From the NCBI GenBank assembly GCA_949710005.1, contig OX453283.1, forward strand, positions 20,532,504 through 20,596,503: a stretch of 64,000 nt of DNA. Direction: 5' to 3'. The position numbers and the translations under genes are program-made. This document shows positions 34,091-41,760 of this stretch, in pieces (position 1 is the first letter of the stretch; each line of letters opens with the position of its first letter). Origin of the DNA: Ricordea florida (taxonomy: Eukaryota > Cnidaria > Anthozoa > Corallimorpharia > Ricordeidae). Below the pieces are notes generated by a model. It worked only from the letters and a program-made list of their open reading frames with translations, did no database searches and was not told the DNA's origin.

Positions 34091-34312
34091 CTTTCCAACA
34101 GCATAGAGCATAAGTGCATAATTCAACTGTGTCCTCATATCAAATGGGCAGGCCTCCAGCAGTGGAGATATCTCATTAACAAATAATGGGTCATCTCTCA
34201 TTTGCTTGAAGTAGTCTCTCAACTCAAGAAAATTCACAACACAAAGAATTGCTTTCCTTAATACTGCATGTAAAGAGGACTTCATTTCCAGGTTTTTCGT
34301 TAACGTTTGAGT
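34091..34312 (-). pseudogene. Coding exon split by the Polinton insertion
   Basis: Minus-strand exon ending at a donor (GGAAAG|GTATTC at 34,091). It reads LEMKSSLHAVLRKAILCVVN, FLELRDYFKQMRDDPLFVNE and CPFDMRTQLNYALMLYAVGK. Its first four codons lie 15 kb away at 49,688-49,699, beside the other end of the Polinton, where a phase-0 acceptor (CCCTTTCAG) precedes them. Across the GCTGG duplication the two parts make a 234-nt exon (78 codons, phase 0 at both ends). The insertion therefore hit protein-coding sequence, and transcripts from this allele would run into the element. Gene product unknown; a downstream exon lies at 31,584-31,784. Confidence 0.6.
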
Positions 34313-34317
34313 GCTGG
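34313..34317. repeat. Target-site duplication, left
   Basis: GCTGG directly precedes the left terminus and occurs again directly after the right terminus (49,688-49,692). Polintons usually give 6 bp; here five bases match perfectly and the sixth does not. Confidence 0.75.
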
Positions 34318-34604
34318 TGATGTTATATATGGGGGATCCTGGCACATTTTTCGTTTCGATTTCATTTCGATTTCATTTCAATTTAAATAAGCGCGCTGCT
34401 AGCACACTTTGTTAACATGTGTAATAAGACTATACAAAGATGGTACAAAGCTTATGTGAAATCTGAAAACAATAAAATATGATACAGGGATCTGGCACAT
34501 TTTAAAAATGATTTTTCAAAAGAAATAAAATATTCATTTAAAAAGAAGAAATATTATACAAAATGGAACAACAATTACGAAGATTAAATGTACCGCAACT
34601 AAAA
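34318..34604 (+). repeat. Polinton left terminal inverted repeat, 287 bp
   Basis: Starts TGATGTTATATATGGGGGAT and contains a short 11-bp tandem (ATTTCGATTTC). It runs into the first 14 codons of the gene at 34,563. Compared with the right repeat it lacks one 11-bp unit; otherwise no difference was seen by eye. The motif GGGATC(C)TGGCACATTTT occurs twice within it (34,331 and 34,487). Confidence 0.95.
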
Positions 34605-34997
34605 TTTATTGCTAAAGAGTTGGAAATTAAAGGAAGTTATAGAATGTTTAAAGCTAATTTAATTAATGAGTTGGAAAAATTTACAGATGTGGATATTGAT
34701 AAGTTAATTACAAAAGCTATTATAAAGTATAATTATACTTGTGTACATGGAACTAAAAAATATTTTTGTAAAGAATGTGAGGGATCACAAATATGTATTC
34801 ATGAAAAAATAAAGTATCAATGTAAAGAGTGTGTTGGCACACAAATATGTATTCATAGAAAAAGAAAGTCTTACTGCATATTATGTGATGGTTCTCAAAT
34901 ATGTGCACACAACAAACAAAAAAATTTTTGTAAAGAATGTGGAGGATCACAAATATGTAAACATAATAAACAAAAGTATCATTGTAAAGAGTGTTAA
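34563..34997 (+). CDS. SAP-like head plus C-x-H / C-x2-C repeat protein
   Basis: This 144-residue protein starts with MEQQLRRLNVPQLKFIAKEL, a SAP/LEM-like helix pair (residues 1-40) that shares its first 14 residues with the polymerase because both starts lie in the terminal repeats. Residues 60-144 hold five tandem ~18-residue units of the form CxHxxxxKxxCKECxGSQI, the last cut short at CKEC. Each unit offers three Cys and one His, enough for one zinc site. Repeats of this style occur in large DNA viruses of eukaryotes (family knowledge, function unknown). A DNA- or RNA-binding regulator at the element's end is a reasonable guess. A hairpin follows at 35,005. Confidence 0.75.
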   Translation: MEQQLRRLNVPQLKFIAKELEIKGSYRMFKANLINELEKFTDVDIDKLITKAIIKYNYTCVHGTKKYFCKECEGSQICIHEKIKYQCKECVGTQICIHRKRKSYCILCDGSQICAHNKQKNFCKECGGSQICKHNKQKYHCKEC

Positions 34998-35004
34998 AAA
35001 TTAT

Positions 35005-35034
35005 GTTATGTAACCCTTATTTTGGTTTCATAAC
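35005..35034 (+). terminator. Hairpin after the zinc-repeat gene
   Basis: GTTATGTAACC pairs with GGTTTCATAAC (one mismatch). It is followed by an A-rich stretch. Similar hairpins follow the next two plus-strand genes, so it may set mRNA 3' ends. Confidence 0.5.
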
Positions 35035-35103
35035 AAAAGAAATGATTTGTTGTTTAAAAGATAAATGATTTAAAAGATAAAAAAAATATAATAAAATAAA
35101 AAG

Positions 35104-35754
35104 ATGGAAATATTAACAAGTAAAAAAAATAGCTTTTTTAGCTTACAATATTATAATGAAAAAGAACTAAATTTTTGTGATTTTATTGATACAATTAAAG
35201 AAGATTTGTTAAAAATATTATCAAAAAATCGCTGTTTTATTAAAGAAAAAGAAAAAAAAGATTATTCTATTTTTTTTAGAATAGCTTATGGTATATTTAG
35301 TGATGAAAATTTTATTTATTATTATTCTGATAAAAATTTTGGTGCTAATGGTATATGCTCTGATAAGTTTGTAAAACATTTATTAAATTTAGCCGATGAA
35401 AAGTATAAAGAATGGTTAAAAGAGTATGTTGAAGAAAATTTTGGCGCTATTTATCATTATGTTAATGGAGATTATGTTCGTTTGGATGATTATGATGAAT
35501 ATTATGGTTTGGTTGACGGGTATGAAGGTTATTATGATAAAAAATGTGATATTAATAAGTTTGATAAAAAGTTTACTGTTGACTTTTTTGATGTTATTAT
35601 ATATGTAGATAAACACAAAATAAATCATAAAGAGAAATTTTACAAAGACTTGCATGATGATTTAATAGCTGTAGCATGGCATCCAAAAAGAGTTGTGGAT
35701 TGGTGTTATGATATTGAGGAGCAAGAAATTTATAATTCTTTACCAGATGAATAA
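35104..35754 (+). CDS. Polinton accessory protein A, unknown
   Basis: 216 residues, strongly Asp/Lys/Tyr-rich, intact. The N-terminal part (YYNEKELNFCDFIDTIKEDL; LKILSKNRCFI) and the C-terminal part (HKEKFYKDLHDDLIAVAWHP, then KRVVDWCYDIEE) both recur in the next gene, which makes the two tandem paralogues. The WHPxRxxDWC signature near the C-terminus resembles short conserved tails of many giant-virus proteins (inference from memory of style, not an alignment). No enzyme motif. Not part of the core replication or capsid set, so probably a host-interaction or regulatory factor. Confidence 0.65.
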   Translation: MEILTSKKNSFFSLQYYNEKELNFCDFIDTIKEDLLKILSKNRCFIKEKEKKDYSIFFRIAYGIFSDENFIYYYSDKNFGANGICSDKFVKHLLNLADEKYKEWLKEYVEENFGAIYHYVNGDYVRLDDYDEYYGLVDGYEGYYDKKCDINKFDKKFTVDFFDVIIYVDKHKINHKEKFYKDLHDDLIAVAWHPKRVVDWCYDIEEQEIYNSLPDE

Positions 35755-35768
35755 TATTATTTAATTAT

Positions 35769-35797
35769 GTTATATAACTCATTAATAGTTACATAAC
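35769..35797 (+). terminator. Hairpin after accessory gene A
   Basis: GTTATATAACT pairs with AGTTACATAAC around a short AT loop, then AAAAAA. Near-identical to the hairpin at 36,470. Confidence 0.6.
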
Positions 35798-35837
35798 AAA
35801 AAAAATTATAAGCTAAAAGGTTAAAATATATAAAAAA

Positions 35838-36455
35838 ATGGAAAGAATAAAAAAAGATGTAATTGATGAAAAAGATGAAGTTATTATTATATATTATAAC
35901 GAAAAAAGATTAAATTTTTGTATTTTTTTTAATTTTATAAAAGATGATTTATTGGAAAATATATCAAAAAACAGGGTAATTATTAATAAAGAAATTAAAA
36001 AACCTATTAGTTTTTATTTTAATTATTACAGAAAAAATGAAGAATACGATGAAGATAATAATGATTGTTGTTGTGGGCATTCTACTGATATAAATTTTGG
36101 AATTAATGGTATAAGTGTAGATTATTTTGTAAAAGATATATTAAATAATTGCAATAAAATTATTTATTATACAATTTATGTTTTATGAAAATTTTTTATT
36201 AATAGGTTTGACAAAAAGTTTATTATTTATTCATTTGAAGTTTCTATAATGAAAAATCAACATATAGAATTGCATAAAGAAAAATTTTGTAAAAGTTTGC
36301 ATGATGAGTTAATTAAAGAAGTGCATAAAAGAAAATTTCATAAAGATTTACACAATGAGCTTATGCTTGTAACATGGCATCCATCCAGATATTTAGATTG
36401 GTGTATTGATGTTGAAGAGTTAAAGTTTTTGAAAGAGTTGTGGGGAGAAGAATGA
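35838..36455 (+). pseudogene. Polinton accessory protein B, split paralogue of A
   Basis: Frame one (35,838-36,188, 116 codons) matches the N-terminal half of gene A: YYNEKRLNFCIFFNFIKDDL, NISKNRVIINKE, NFGINGISVDYFVKDIL. After a stop at 36,186 the homology resumes: RFDKKFIIYSFEVS (compare KFDKKFTVDFF in A), then HKEKFCKSLHDELI, a second near-repeat HKRKFHKDLHNELM, and TWHPSRYLDWCIDVEEL. The middle third of gene A is missing. So B is a duplicated gene broken by deletion and frame change, with an internal duplication of the HKxKFxKxLHxEL block. Alternatively an AT-rich intron joins the parts, but no good donor is seen. Confidence 0.6.
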
Positions 36456-36469
36456 TGGAATATAATTAT

Positions 36470-36500
36470 GTTATATAACTAAAAATAATAGTTACATAAC
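36470..36500. terminator. Hairpin between convergent genes
   Basis: GTTATATAACT and AGTTACATAAC, as at 35,769. It lies between the end of the plus-strand module (36,455) and the end of the minus-strand virion block (36,508), so it could serve both directions. Confidence 0.6.
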
Positions 36501-36507
36501 AAAAAAT

Positions 36508-37143
36508 TTATCTGAATCTTAAACTTAAAGTTATTGGCGATCCCCCTAAATCAATCTTTTTCCATTCAGAGTCTAATATTGCTAAATCAAAGTGATTTAT
36601 CAAGTTATCATATTTTCGAACTGATATTGTTGGATAATCTTTTGAGGGTATGTTTGCTAGTAGTTGTGATGGAGTTAGTTTTACAAGTTCTCCATATTTT
36701 GTGTTATTCATATATGAAGACTTATTATCTAATATGCTACACATAAGTCTTAATGGTTTCTTAATATCTATATTTATGGGGTATATTACGCGAGGATTTA
36801 TAATTTCAGGCAAACCTAAAGAAACTTGTAAACCTTTAGTCAGTTTAATTTTATAATTCTTATTTGAAAATAGATACCCAACATTATTATTGCCATTTAT
36901 TGTTAACTTTAGATTATCTGTATAATTATGAAAAATTGATTGAATATCAACCAATGAATATGTGTCCGGCGGTATCCTTAAAACGAACCCTTGTCTTTCA
37001 TCAGTTATCGCCTGTTGATCCTTGAAATTAATCAATCTTTTGGTTTTTATATTACAATCCAGTAGTTGTATCTCTCGAAGATTTTCCAGAGGAGGATCTA
37101 AATAAATCCTAGTTTCAGAATCATACATTGTAATACTTAGCAT
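36508..37143 (-). CDS. Candidate minor capsid (penton-like) protein
   Basis: 211 residues, intact, beta-rich: MLSITMYDSETRIYLDPPLE, LREIQLLDCNIKTK, GFVLRIPPDTYSLVDIQSIF, GYLFSNKNYKIKL, FDLAILDSEWKKIDLGGSPI. Its length and strand-turn composition suit a single jelly-roll minor capsid protein, which Polintons and virophages encode beside the major capsid, but no diagnostic motif proves it. It is the last gene of the minus-strand virion block. An upstream TCTAAAGA motif lies 25-32 nt before the ATG, suggesting its own promoter. Confidence 0.45.
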   Translation of the reverse strand: MLSITMYDSETRIYLDPPLENLREIQLLDCNIKTKRLINFKDQQAITDERQGFVLRIPPDTYSLVDIQSIFHNYTDNLKLTINGNNNVGYLFSNKNYKIKLTKGLQVSLGLPEIINPRVIYPINIDIKKPLRLMCSILDNKSSYMNNTKYGELVKLTPSQLLANIPSKDYPTISVRKYDNLINHFDLAILDSEWKKIDLGGSPITLSLRFR

Positions 37144-37167
37144 TTTGTTTTGATTACATTATATTCA

Positions 37168-37175
37168 TCTTTAGA
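37168..37175 (-). promoter_or_regulatory. TCTAAAGA motif, candidate promoter
   Basis: TCTAAAGA on the minus strand, about 25 nt upstream of the ATG at 37,143. See the recurring motif at 38,632, 39,332, 40,591, 41,257, 41,748 and 44,237. Confidence 0.45.
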
Positions 37176-37192
37176 TTTCTATAATCAAAACA

Positions 37193-38599
37193 TTAACGAA
37201 ATAGGAACCAAGCTATTGCGCTACCAATAACCATAAATACAATCAGATTATCTTCGTGTTGAGTTGATTTATTTTCTGGTTTAATTGTATATGTTTGTGT
37301 TGTTTCTGTTGGTATTATAGGTTTTGTTTCGGGTTTATGAGGCAAAGAAACCTTTGAAGATCCTAAACTGTGACTTATTCCAACTGTTTTTGTTTCATTA
37401 TTTAATGCATTATTTACCCCAAAATTCATATCTTCAGTGGCCTTCATGAGTTTGTTATTATACCCAACCACACTTTCTGTATTTATAATCATATTACTTG
37501 GCATCAACCAAACTCCAGGAGCAACGGCCAAATCAAGCCTCAATTTAGTTTCATAAACTGATTTTTGATAATTTTGAATAGATTTAGAAATATCATTTTC
37601 GATAACACTACTTTCAAATAAAGCTTTGAATTCTTGTTGTGTTTCTATTGCACCACCACCGTTACCATAAATTGGGTTTCTAGTATTAACTTGTGCTCCT
37701 AATATGCAGTAAACAAAAGCTTCAGCGGATCGATTTAATCTTCCAAGCCCCGCTTTTGTGATACCATGCCCCTTCATAGGAATAAACCAAGCATATTTGA
37801 AATCACTAAATTGATCATTTCTAATAAACGAGATTTTATTTCCATCTCCATCTTTATAACCCTCATCAGTAAATTTATTTTGTCCAGGCCAAGTATTTGC
37901 ATGGTGATCATATTTTCTTACAATATGTAAATTTTCATTTCCGCCCGAGCTGTAATAAATAAATATATCACCCAAACCATGATTTCTTCCTCCTTTCCAC
38001 CTAAAGTCAGAATTATTACTAACTCCAAACTCTTCACACAATTTATTATATGCAACTTTATTATATGGATTATTTTTTATCGAAAAAGGTTTTTCATCTG
38101 GTAAGGGAAGTTTCAATTCATACAATATTCGTCTTATTGTGAAATATATATGAAACTTTATAAAACTGCTAATTACTTTAGGATAATTTAGACTTTCAAA
38201 AAGACTTATACCGCAACCAGATGTTGCACACCAAACTGCAAAGTTAAGTTGTTGAGGCCAATGATTAAAATCTGGTTTATTCAACCATGTTTTGCACTCC
38301 CTTGCGGAATTAAATGTTACAACTTGCGATTTAAATATGTTTCTCATAGGAGCAACGAATTTCTTTTTATCTGTAACATATATATCTAGAGATGTTAACG
38401 TTTTTGTTACATCAGTTGTAGTGTCATCAAAATTAATAGCGGGTATTGGATAAGATTGATTTGTAATTGATAAACTATTTGGGAATGATACAGAGTCTAC
38501 TTCAGCTTTATTTATGTTGGTAAAAGTTTTATTTATTGGTGCAATATTATTGTTTTTTTTGTTACTATTATTTTTTATAGCATAACCAAAAAAATCCAT
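37193..38599 (-). CDS. Polinton virion-block protein with C-terminal membrane anchor
   Basis: About 468 residues from the ATG at 38,599 (MDFFGYAIKNNSNKKNNNIA); an upstream in-frame TTG is not used here as a start. The central region has LNFAVWCATSGCGISLFESL and FIKFHIYFTIRRILYELKLP, then RKYDHHANTWPGQNKFTDEG, FIPMKGHGITKAGLGRLNRS and GAIETQQEFKALFE. A threonine/proline-rich linker precedes a C-terminal transmembrane helix (LIVFMVIGSAIAWFLFR). No enzyme family is recognised. Size, position between structural genes and anchor suggest a particle-associated membrane or vertex protein. The Cys and His residues were checked for an adenain-type protease layout, but no convincing triad was found. Confidence 0.6.
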   Translation of the reverse strand: MDFFGYAIKNNSNKKNNNIAPINKTFTNINKAEVDSVSFPNSLSITNQSYPIPAINFDDTTTDVTKTLTSLDIYVTDKKKFVAPMRNIFKSQVVTFNSARECKTWLNKPDFNHWPQQLNFAVWCATSGCGISLFESLNYPKVISSFIKFHIYFTIRRILYELKLPLPDEKPFSIKNNPYNKVAYNKLCEEFGVSNNSDFRWKGGRNHGLGDIFIYYSSGGNENLHIVRKYDHHANTWPGQNKFTDEGYKDGDGNKISFIRNDQFSDFKYAWFIPMKGHGITKAGLGRLNRSAEAFVYCILGAQVNTRNPIYGNGGGAIETQQEFKALFESSVIENDISKSIQNYQKSVYETKLRLDLAVAPGVWLMPSNMIINTESVVGYNNKLMKATEDMNFGVNNALNNETKTVGISHSLGSSKVSLPHKPETKPIIPTETTQTYTIKPENKSTQHEDNLIVFMVIGSAIAWFLFR

Positions 38600-38631
38600 A
38601 TTATTATCTATGTTGATAATAATATGCAAAG

Positions 38632-38639
38632 TCTTTAGA
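38632..38639 (-). promoter_or_regulatory. TCTAAAGA motif, candidate promoter
   Basis: Lies 33-40 nt upstream of the ATG at 38,599 and supports that ATG as the start. Confidence 0.45.
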
Positions 38640-38708
38640 CTGAATTAAATTCTTTTCTTATACCCGCAAAACAATTACAACCAACATCAGTTCTTTCAAA
38701 TGAAATTT

Positions 38709-39305
38709 TTAATGAGTGGGAGTTGTTAATTCTTTTAATAGATCTTCTCGAACTTTTTTCCTTATTATAGACATATCGAAGTTTTTTTCTGCATCCTTCC
38801 TAAATTTTTGTCTAATTTCTCGTTTTAGTTTTTGAAACTTTTCCAGTTCCGCTAAAATTATAGAAAATTCTTGATCGGATATAATATTATCTTTCAAAGC
38901 TTTTGAAACCAAATCGTTAATTGTGTTTAATTTTGATCTTGCAATTGCTGCGGTTTGTTCATGTTTACTAACTTTACTAGAAAGTTTTTTAGCAGCAATA
39001 CCAAATCCAACCGATAATCCACCAAAAACTCCACCTACAACACCCAAAGGCACACCAACAACAGCACCAAAACCAGTAAGAGAAGTTCCTAAACCACTTG
39101 CAGATAGAATAACTGAGATCATACCACCACAAACACTTATTTTTGTAAATATTCCTCTAGCTCTATTATATTTTTTTCGTACTTCTTCGTAATGTCTAAT
39201 TTCTTTCTCAAGATTTTGTAATACTTCGCTTGATTTTTGCAATCTGAAATTAGTGGGATCAACATTATTAGGCAATCCAGGGTAAATTCTATTGTATTCA
39301 TCCAT
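38709..39305 (-). CDS. Polinton small protein with Gly-rich hydrophobic hairpin
   Basis: 198 residues. A charged N-terminal helix (EVLQNLEKEIRHYEEVRKKY) is followed by a long Gly/Ala/Val-rich hydrophobic region (MISVILSASGLGTSLTGFGA, then VVGVPLGVVGGVFGGLSVGF, residues ~65-105). Next come a soluble helical part (AKKLSSKVSKHEQTAAIARS) and a coiled-coil tail (FQKLKREIRQKFRKDAEKNF). The two hydrophobic segments could form a membrane hairpin, as in pore-forming or membrane-remodelling proteins. Function unknown; it is part of the virion block and has a TCTAAAGA motif upstream. Confidence 0.6.
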   Translation of the reverse strand: MDEYNRIYPGLPNNVDPTNFRLQKSSEVLQNLEKEIRHYEEVRKKYNRARGIFTKISVCGGMISVILSASGLGTSLTGFGAVVGVPLGVVGGVFGGLSVGFGIAAKKLSSKVSKHEQTAAIARSKLNTINDLVSKALKDNIISDQEFSIILAELEKFQKLKREIRQKFRKDAEKNFDMSIIRKKVREDLLKELTTPTH

Positions 39306-39331
39306 ATTGTATTTTACTACTCAACATGATA

Positions 39332-39339
39332 TCTTTAGA
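39332..39339 (-). promoter_or_regulatory. TCTAAAGA motif, candidate promoter
   Basis: 27-34 nt upstream of the ATG at 39,305. Confidence 0.45.
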
Positions 39340-39348
39340 TTGGCTTTG

Positions 39349-40566
39349 TTACTTTCTCTTCTTTTTTATACTTTCCACAAAATATAAAACCACAGCCATT
39401 ATCAAGAGCCAAGCATTTTCACCTAAAAATCCAATAACCTGCCCAGCTGTTTTGAATAGAAAGCTAACGATAGCTCCAACCATTCCCGGCAATATTTCAC
39501 CGAGTTTTTTACCTATAGTTTTCAAACCATTACCTACACCCCTTCCCAAAGCAGATAAACCTTTTGAAAGATTAGAAACTATAACCCCAATAATGACGCC
39601 CACAGCACTTAAAACAGCAAAAACTGTAAAACCATACTTTTTGAATATATACTTTAATCTCTCCCTAAGTGGTAAATTTTTTAGTATTTCATCTTTTCGC
39701 CCCTCAATATCTGATAATTGTTCTTCACTTGAAATTGTTTTATTTCTAAGTCGTTCACTTAACTTATCAACTTCAGATTTTAATCGTTCATTACTTTGTT
39801 TTAATTTTGATTCATTTGATTTACCCTTCTTATATTTATCTATTTCCTCTTTGTATAATTTTACTTCATCTAAAAGTTTTTCTGCTTGTATTTTTAATTC
39901 TATATTCTCTTTAACTGTTTGGTCGAAAAGGTTTTTATTCTCTGCTTTTTGCACCCGTTGTTTCTCAATGAACTCCCTAAGTTCTTTTTCTCTTTCTACA
40001 TATCCACCAATCTCCTCCGTGCGCGTTGCTAAAAGTGAATCTATTCCTTGTACGGCAGAAAGTAATTCATTATGTTTTTCTTTTTCTTCATTCAATTGTG
40101 ATACGGCATCATTATATTTATTCAACATTGTTTCATAATCACTTCCTAGAGCTTTTCTCATTGTTTTTGGTAAATCTTCAAGTTTAATCACACCATCTTT
40201 ATCAATTATTGTATGCCACACATTATTACCAGCAATACTTAATTTTCCTTCTATACTACCATCTGCTCCAAATCTTACATTAAATGTGCTATCATTGGGA
40301 TCGTAATTTGGTAAATAACGTTTGAGTTGTTGTCTTGCATCTATCATTCGATCATATTCCTCATCTCTTTCTCTAATATTTGTTGGTTTTTTCTCTTCAT
40401 TTTTTATTTCCCATTGGAGTCTTTTTCTTTCTGCCATATATTCTGAATAACCAAGATAGCCCTGATCAATAGATGTGGATGTGCTTGAGCCCTGATAAAT
40501 TGTATTATCTTCATCGTCATTATCATCATCTTTTGGTAAATCTTCTAATGGTAAATCTTCTGCCAT
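39349..40566 (-). CDS. Polinton coiled-coil protein with C-terminal membrane segments
   Basis: 405 residues. Acidic start (EDLPLEDLPKDDDNDDEDNT), a globular part (FNVRFGADGSIEGKLSIAGN), then a long coiled coil (about residues 140-275; LSAVQGIDSLLATRTEEIGG, LKQSNERLKSEVDKLSERLR). The C-terminal 120 residues hold three or four hydrophobic helices (FTVFAVLSAVGVIIGVIVSN, ILPGMVGAIVSFLFKTAGQV, NAWLLIMAVVLYFVESI) and a basic end. This resembles a membrane-anchored fibre or internal virion protein. Nothing enzymatic is seen. Confidence 0.6.
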   Translation of the reverse strand: MAEDLPLEDLPKDDDNDDEDNTIYQGSSTSTSIDQGYLGYSEYMAERKRLQWEIKNEEKKPTNIRERDEEYDRMIDARQQLKRYLPNYDPNDSTFNVRFGADGSIEGKLSIAGNNVWHTIIDKDGVIKLEDLPKTMRKALGSDYETMLNKYNDAVSQLNEEKEKHNELLSAVQGIDSLLATRTEEIGGYVEREKELREFIEKQRVQKAENKNLFDQTVKENIELKIQAEKLLDEVKLYKEEIDKYKKGKSNESKLKQSNERLKSEVDKLSERLRNKTISSEEQLSDIEGRKDEILKNLPLRERLKYIFKKYGFTVFAVLSAVGVIIGVIVSNLSKGLSALGRGVGNGLKTIGKKLGEILPGMVGAIVSFLFKTAGQVIGFLGENAWLLIMAVVLYFVESIKKKRK

Positions 40567-40590
40567 GATTTTTTACTCATCAGTAAGAAA

Positions 40591-40599
40591 TCTTTAAAT
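40591..40599 (-). promoter_or_regulatory. ATTTAAAGA motif, candidate promoter
   Basis: 25-33 nt upstream of the ATG at 40,566. The leader between (CTTACTGATGAGTAAAAAA) is almost the same as that of the gene at 41,231, so the upstream block has been duplicated. Confidence 0.5.
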
Positions 40600-40609
40600 A
40601 TGCTTGAAG

Positions 40610-41002
40610 TTATAAAAATTTACTAACTGTGTAACCAAGAGCTAACATACCACCGCCCACATATAACATTTCCCCCGTCTTTTGATTATCGCTTGGTTTA
40701 TAATAATCTGAGAATTTTGGTTCATGCAATTGACTATATAATTCAAAAGCTTCATTTGTTTTTGAAATATTTTTTGATGCTTGATATTTTTCATCTTTTT
40801 GTTGCATTTTCCAATCAATTAGTTTCTGCCTTTTTTCTTGATATTCAGCGTAATCTTTTTGATATTTTTCCATTGCTTTATCGTGTCGTATTTTTTCTAT
40901 ATCAACATTTTTCCCTGATATATATTTTGCAAGATATGATCCACCAACAAATGTTGTTGCATTCAATATAGCTCCTCCAATCAGCATTGCTATTGTTGCC
41001 AT
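40610..41002 (-). CDS. Polinton small membrane protein (130 aa)
   Basis: Hydrophobic N-terminus (MATIAMLIGGAILNATTFVG), a charged Lys/Glu/Gln-rich coiled-coil middle (HDKAMEKYQKDYAEYQEKRQ), and a second hydrophobic segment at the C-terminus (GEMLYVGGGMLALGYTVSKF). Small two-helix membrane proteins of this kind often line the inner membrane of related virus particles. No family name. Ten bases separate it from the next gene upstream. Confidence 0.6.
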   Translation of the reverse strand: MATIAMLIGGAILNATTFVGGSYLAKYISGKNVDIEKIRHDKAMEKYQKDYAEYQEKRQKLIDWKMQQKDEKYQASKNISKTNEAFELYSQLHEPKFSDYYKPSDNQKTGEMLYVGGGMLALGYTVSKFL

Positions 41003-41012
41003 TTTTTATTAC

Positions 41013-41231
41013 TTAATTTGGTAAAATCTTTTGTTCCTCTAAATATGTTTTTAGATACATACTGCCAGACAATACAGCTACCCATTTTGCATAATTTGTA
41101 ATACTTGAAGATGGATCGTTCAAAAATGATTCCTTCATTACCTTTTTAGCTAAATATCCAACTCCAGCTCCTAATCCGATAAGTACTGCAGAATCAGTAA
41201 CAGTTTTTACAAGTTTATTTTCGTTTGACAT
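41013..41231 (-). CDS. Polinton small membrane protein (72 aa)
   Basis: Short intact protein with a Gly/Val/Leu-rich segment (DSAVLIGLGAGVGYLAKKVM) and a second mildly hydrophobic one (YAKWVAVLSGSMYLKTYLEE). The upstream leader contains TTTAAAAG and CTTACTGATG. Role unknown, probably structural. Confidence 0.55.
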   Translation of the reverse strand: MSNENKLVKTVTDSAVLIGLGAGVGYLAKKVMKESFLNDPSSSITNYAKWVAVLSGSMYLKTYLEEQKILPN

Positions 41232-41256
41232 AATTTTTTACTACATCAGTAAGAAA

Positions 41257-41264
41257 CTTTTAAA
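41257..41264 (-). promoter_or_regulatory. TTTAAAAG motif, candidate promoter
   Basis: 26-33 nt upstream of the ATG at 41,231; the surrounding leader matches that at 40,567-40,599. Confidence 0.45.
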
Positions 41265-41294
41265 TGGTTTTATGTAGTAAAAAATAATTTGTAA

Positions 41295-41723
41295 TTACAT
41301 CATTCCAATTTTTGGACGATATAGGGGGTGCGCTTGAGTATTTGTTTGGGGAACTTGAGATAAATCAGGTATTCTGTTTTTATAATATCTCATAAACATA
41401 TCAAATGCTGTAAAACCTATTCCAACAATTGATAATACTGTTGTAAAAGATAGTTCCGGTAGCCACGCTTTCGATTCATTATTTGTCTTTTCTTGATTAT
41501 ACTCACTTTCTATATTTTCATTTTGTGCCGCTTGTTCCTTTTCTCGTTCTATCTCCCTAGCTAATGCTTCTTTTGCTTTTTTATTATATTCAGCTAATTT
41601 CTTACCAGCTGCAACCTTTTTAGGATCTTTCACCTTATTTTTTAAAGAACCAACCTCTTCTTTAGGTGGTTCTCTAGTAATTTGCTCAACAGCTTCTTTT
41701 CCTCCTTCAGTTTGTTCAGACAT
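41295..41723 (-). CDS. Polinton membrane protein with charged helix (142 aa)
   Basis: Acidic N-terminus (TEGGKEAVEQITREPPKEEV), a Lys/Ala/Glu-rich helix (KDPKKVAAGKKLAEYNKKAK), then a single hydrophobic helix (LPELSFTTVLSIVGIGFTAF) and a short proline-rich tail. One-pass membrane protein of unknown function in the virion block. Confidence 0.55.
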   Translation of the reverse strand: MSEQTEGGKEAVEQITREPPKEEVGSLKNKVKDPKKVAAGKKLAEYNKKAKEALAREIEREKEQAAQNENIESEYNQEKTNNESKAWLPELSFTTVLSIVGIGFTAFDMFMRYYKNRIPDLSQVPQTNTQAHPLYRPKIGMM

Positions 41724-41747
41724 TATTATTTAGATATCATAAATAAG

Positions 41748-41755
41748 TCTTTAGA
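41748..41755 (-). promoter_or_regulatory. TCTAAAGA motif, candidate promoter
   Basis: 25-32 nt upstream of the ATG at 41,723. Confidence 0.45.
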
Positions 41756-41760
41756 TCTAC

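Noticed and set aside
34037-34345. 102-codon frame starting inside the Polinton terminal repeat (MPGSPIYNITS)
   Set aside because: The first residues are Polinton repeat sequence; the true exon begins across the insertion. Only the part from 34,312 leftward to the donor at 34,091 is real coding sequence.
36160-36215. Intron joining the two halves of accessory gene B
   Set aside because: A TAATAG acceptor is present, but no credible GT donor in suitable phase; deletion and frameshift explain the comparison with gene A better.
37193-38629. Start of the 468-residue Polinton protein at 38,629
   Set aside because: That codon is TTG on the minus strand; the ATG at 38,599 follows the promoter-like motif at the usual distance.
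39326-40138. 270-codon plus-strand frame opposite a Polinton gene
   Set aside because: Antisense shadow of the coiled-coil protein gene; Ser/Phe/Leu-rich composition is the mirror of its Lys/Glu-rich codons.
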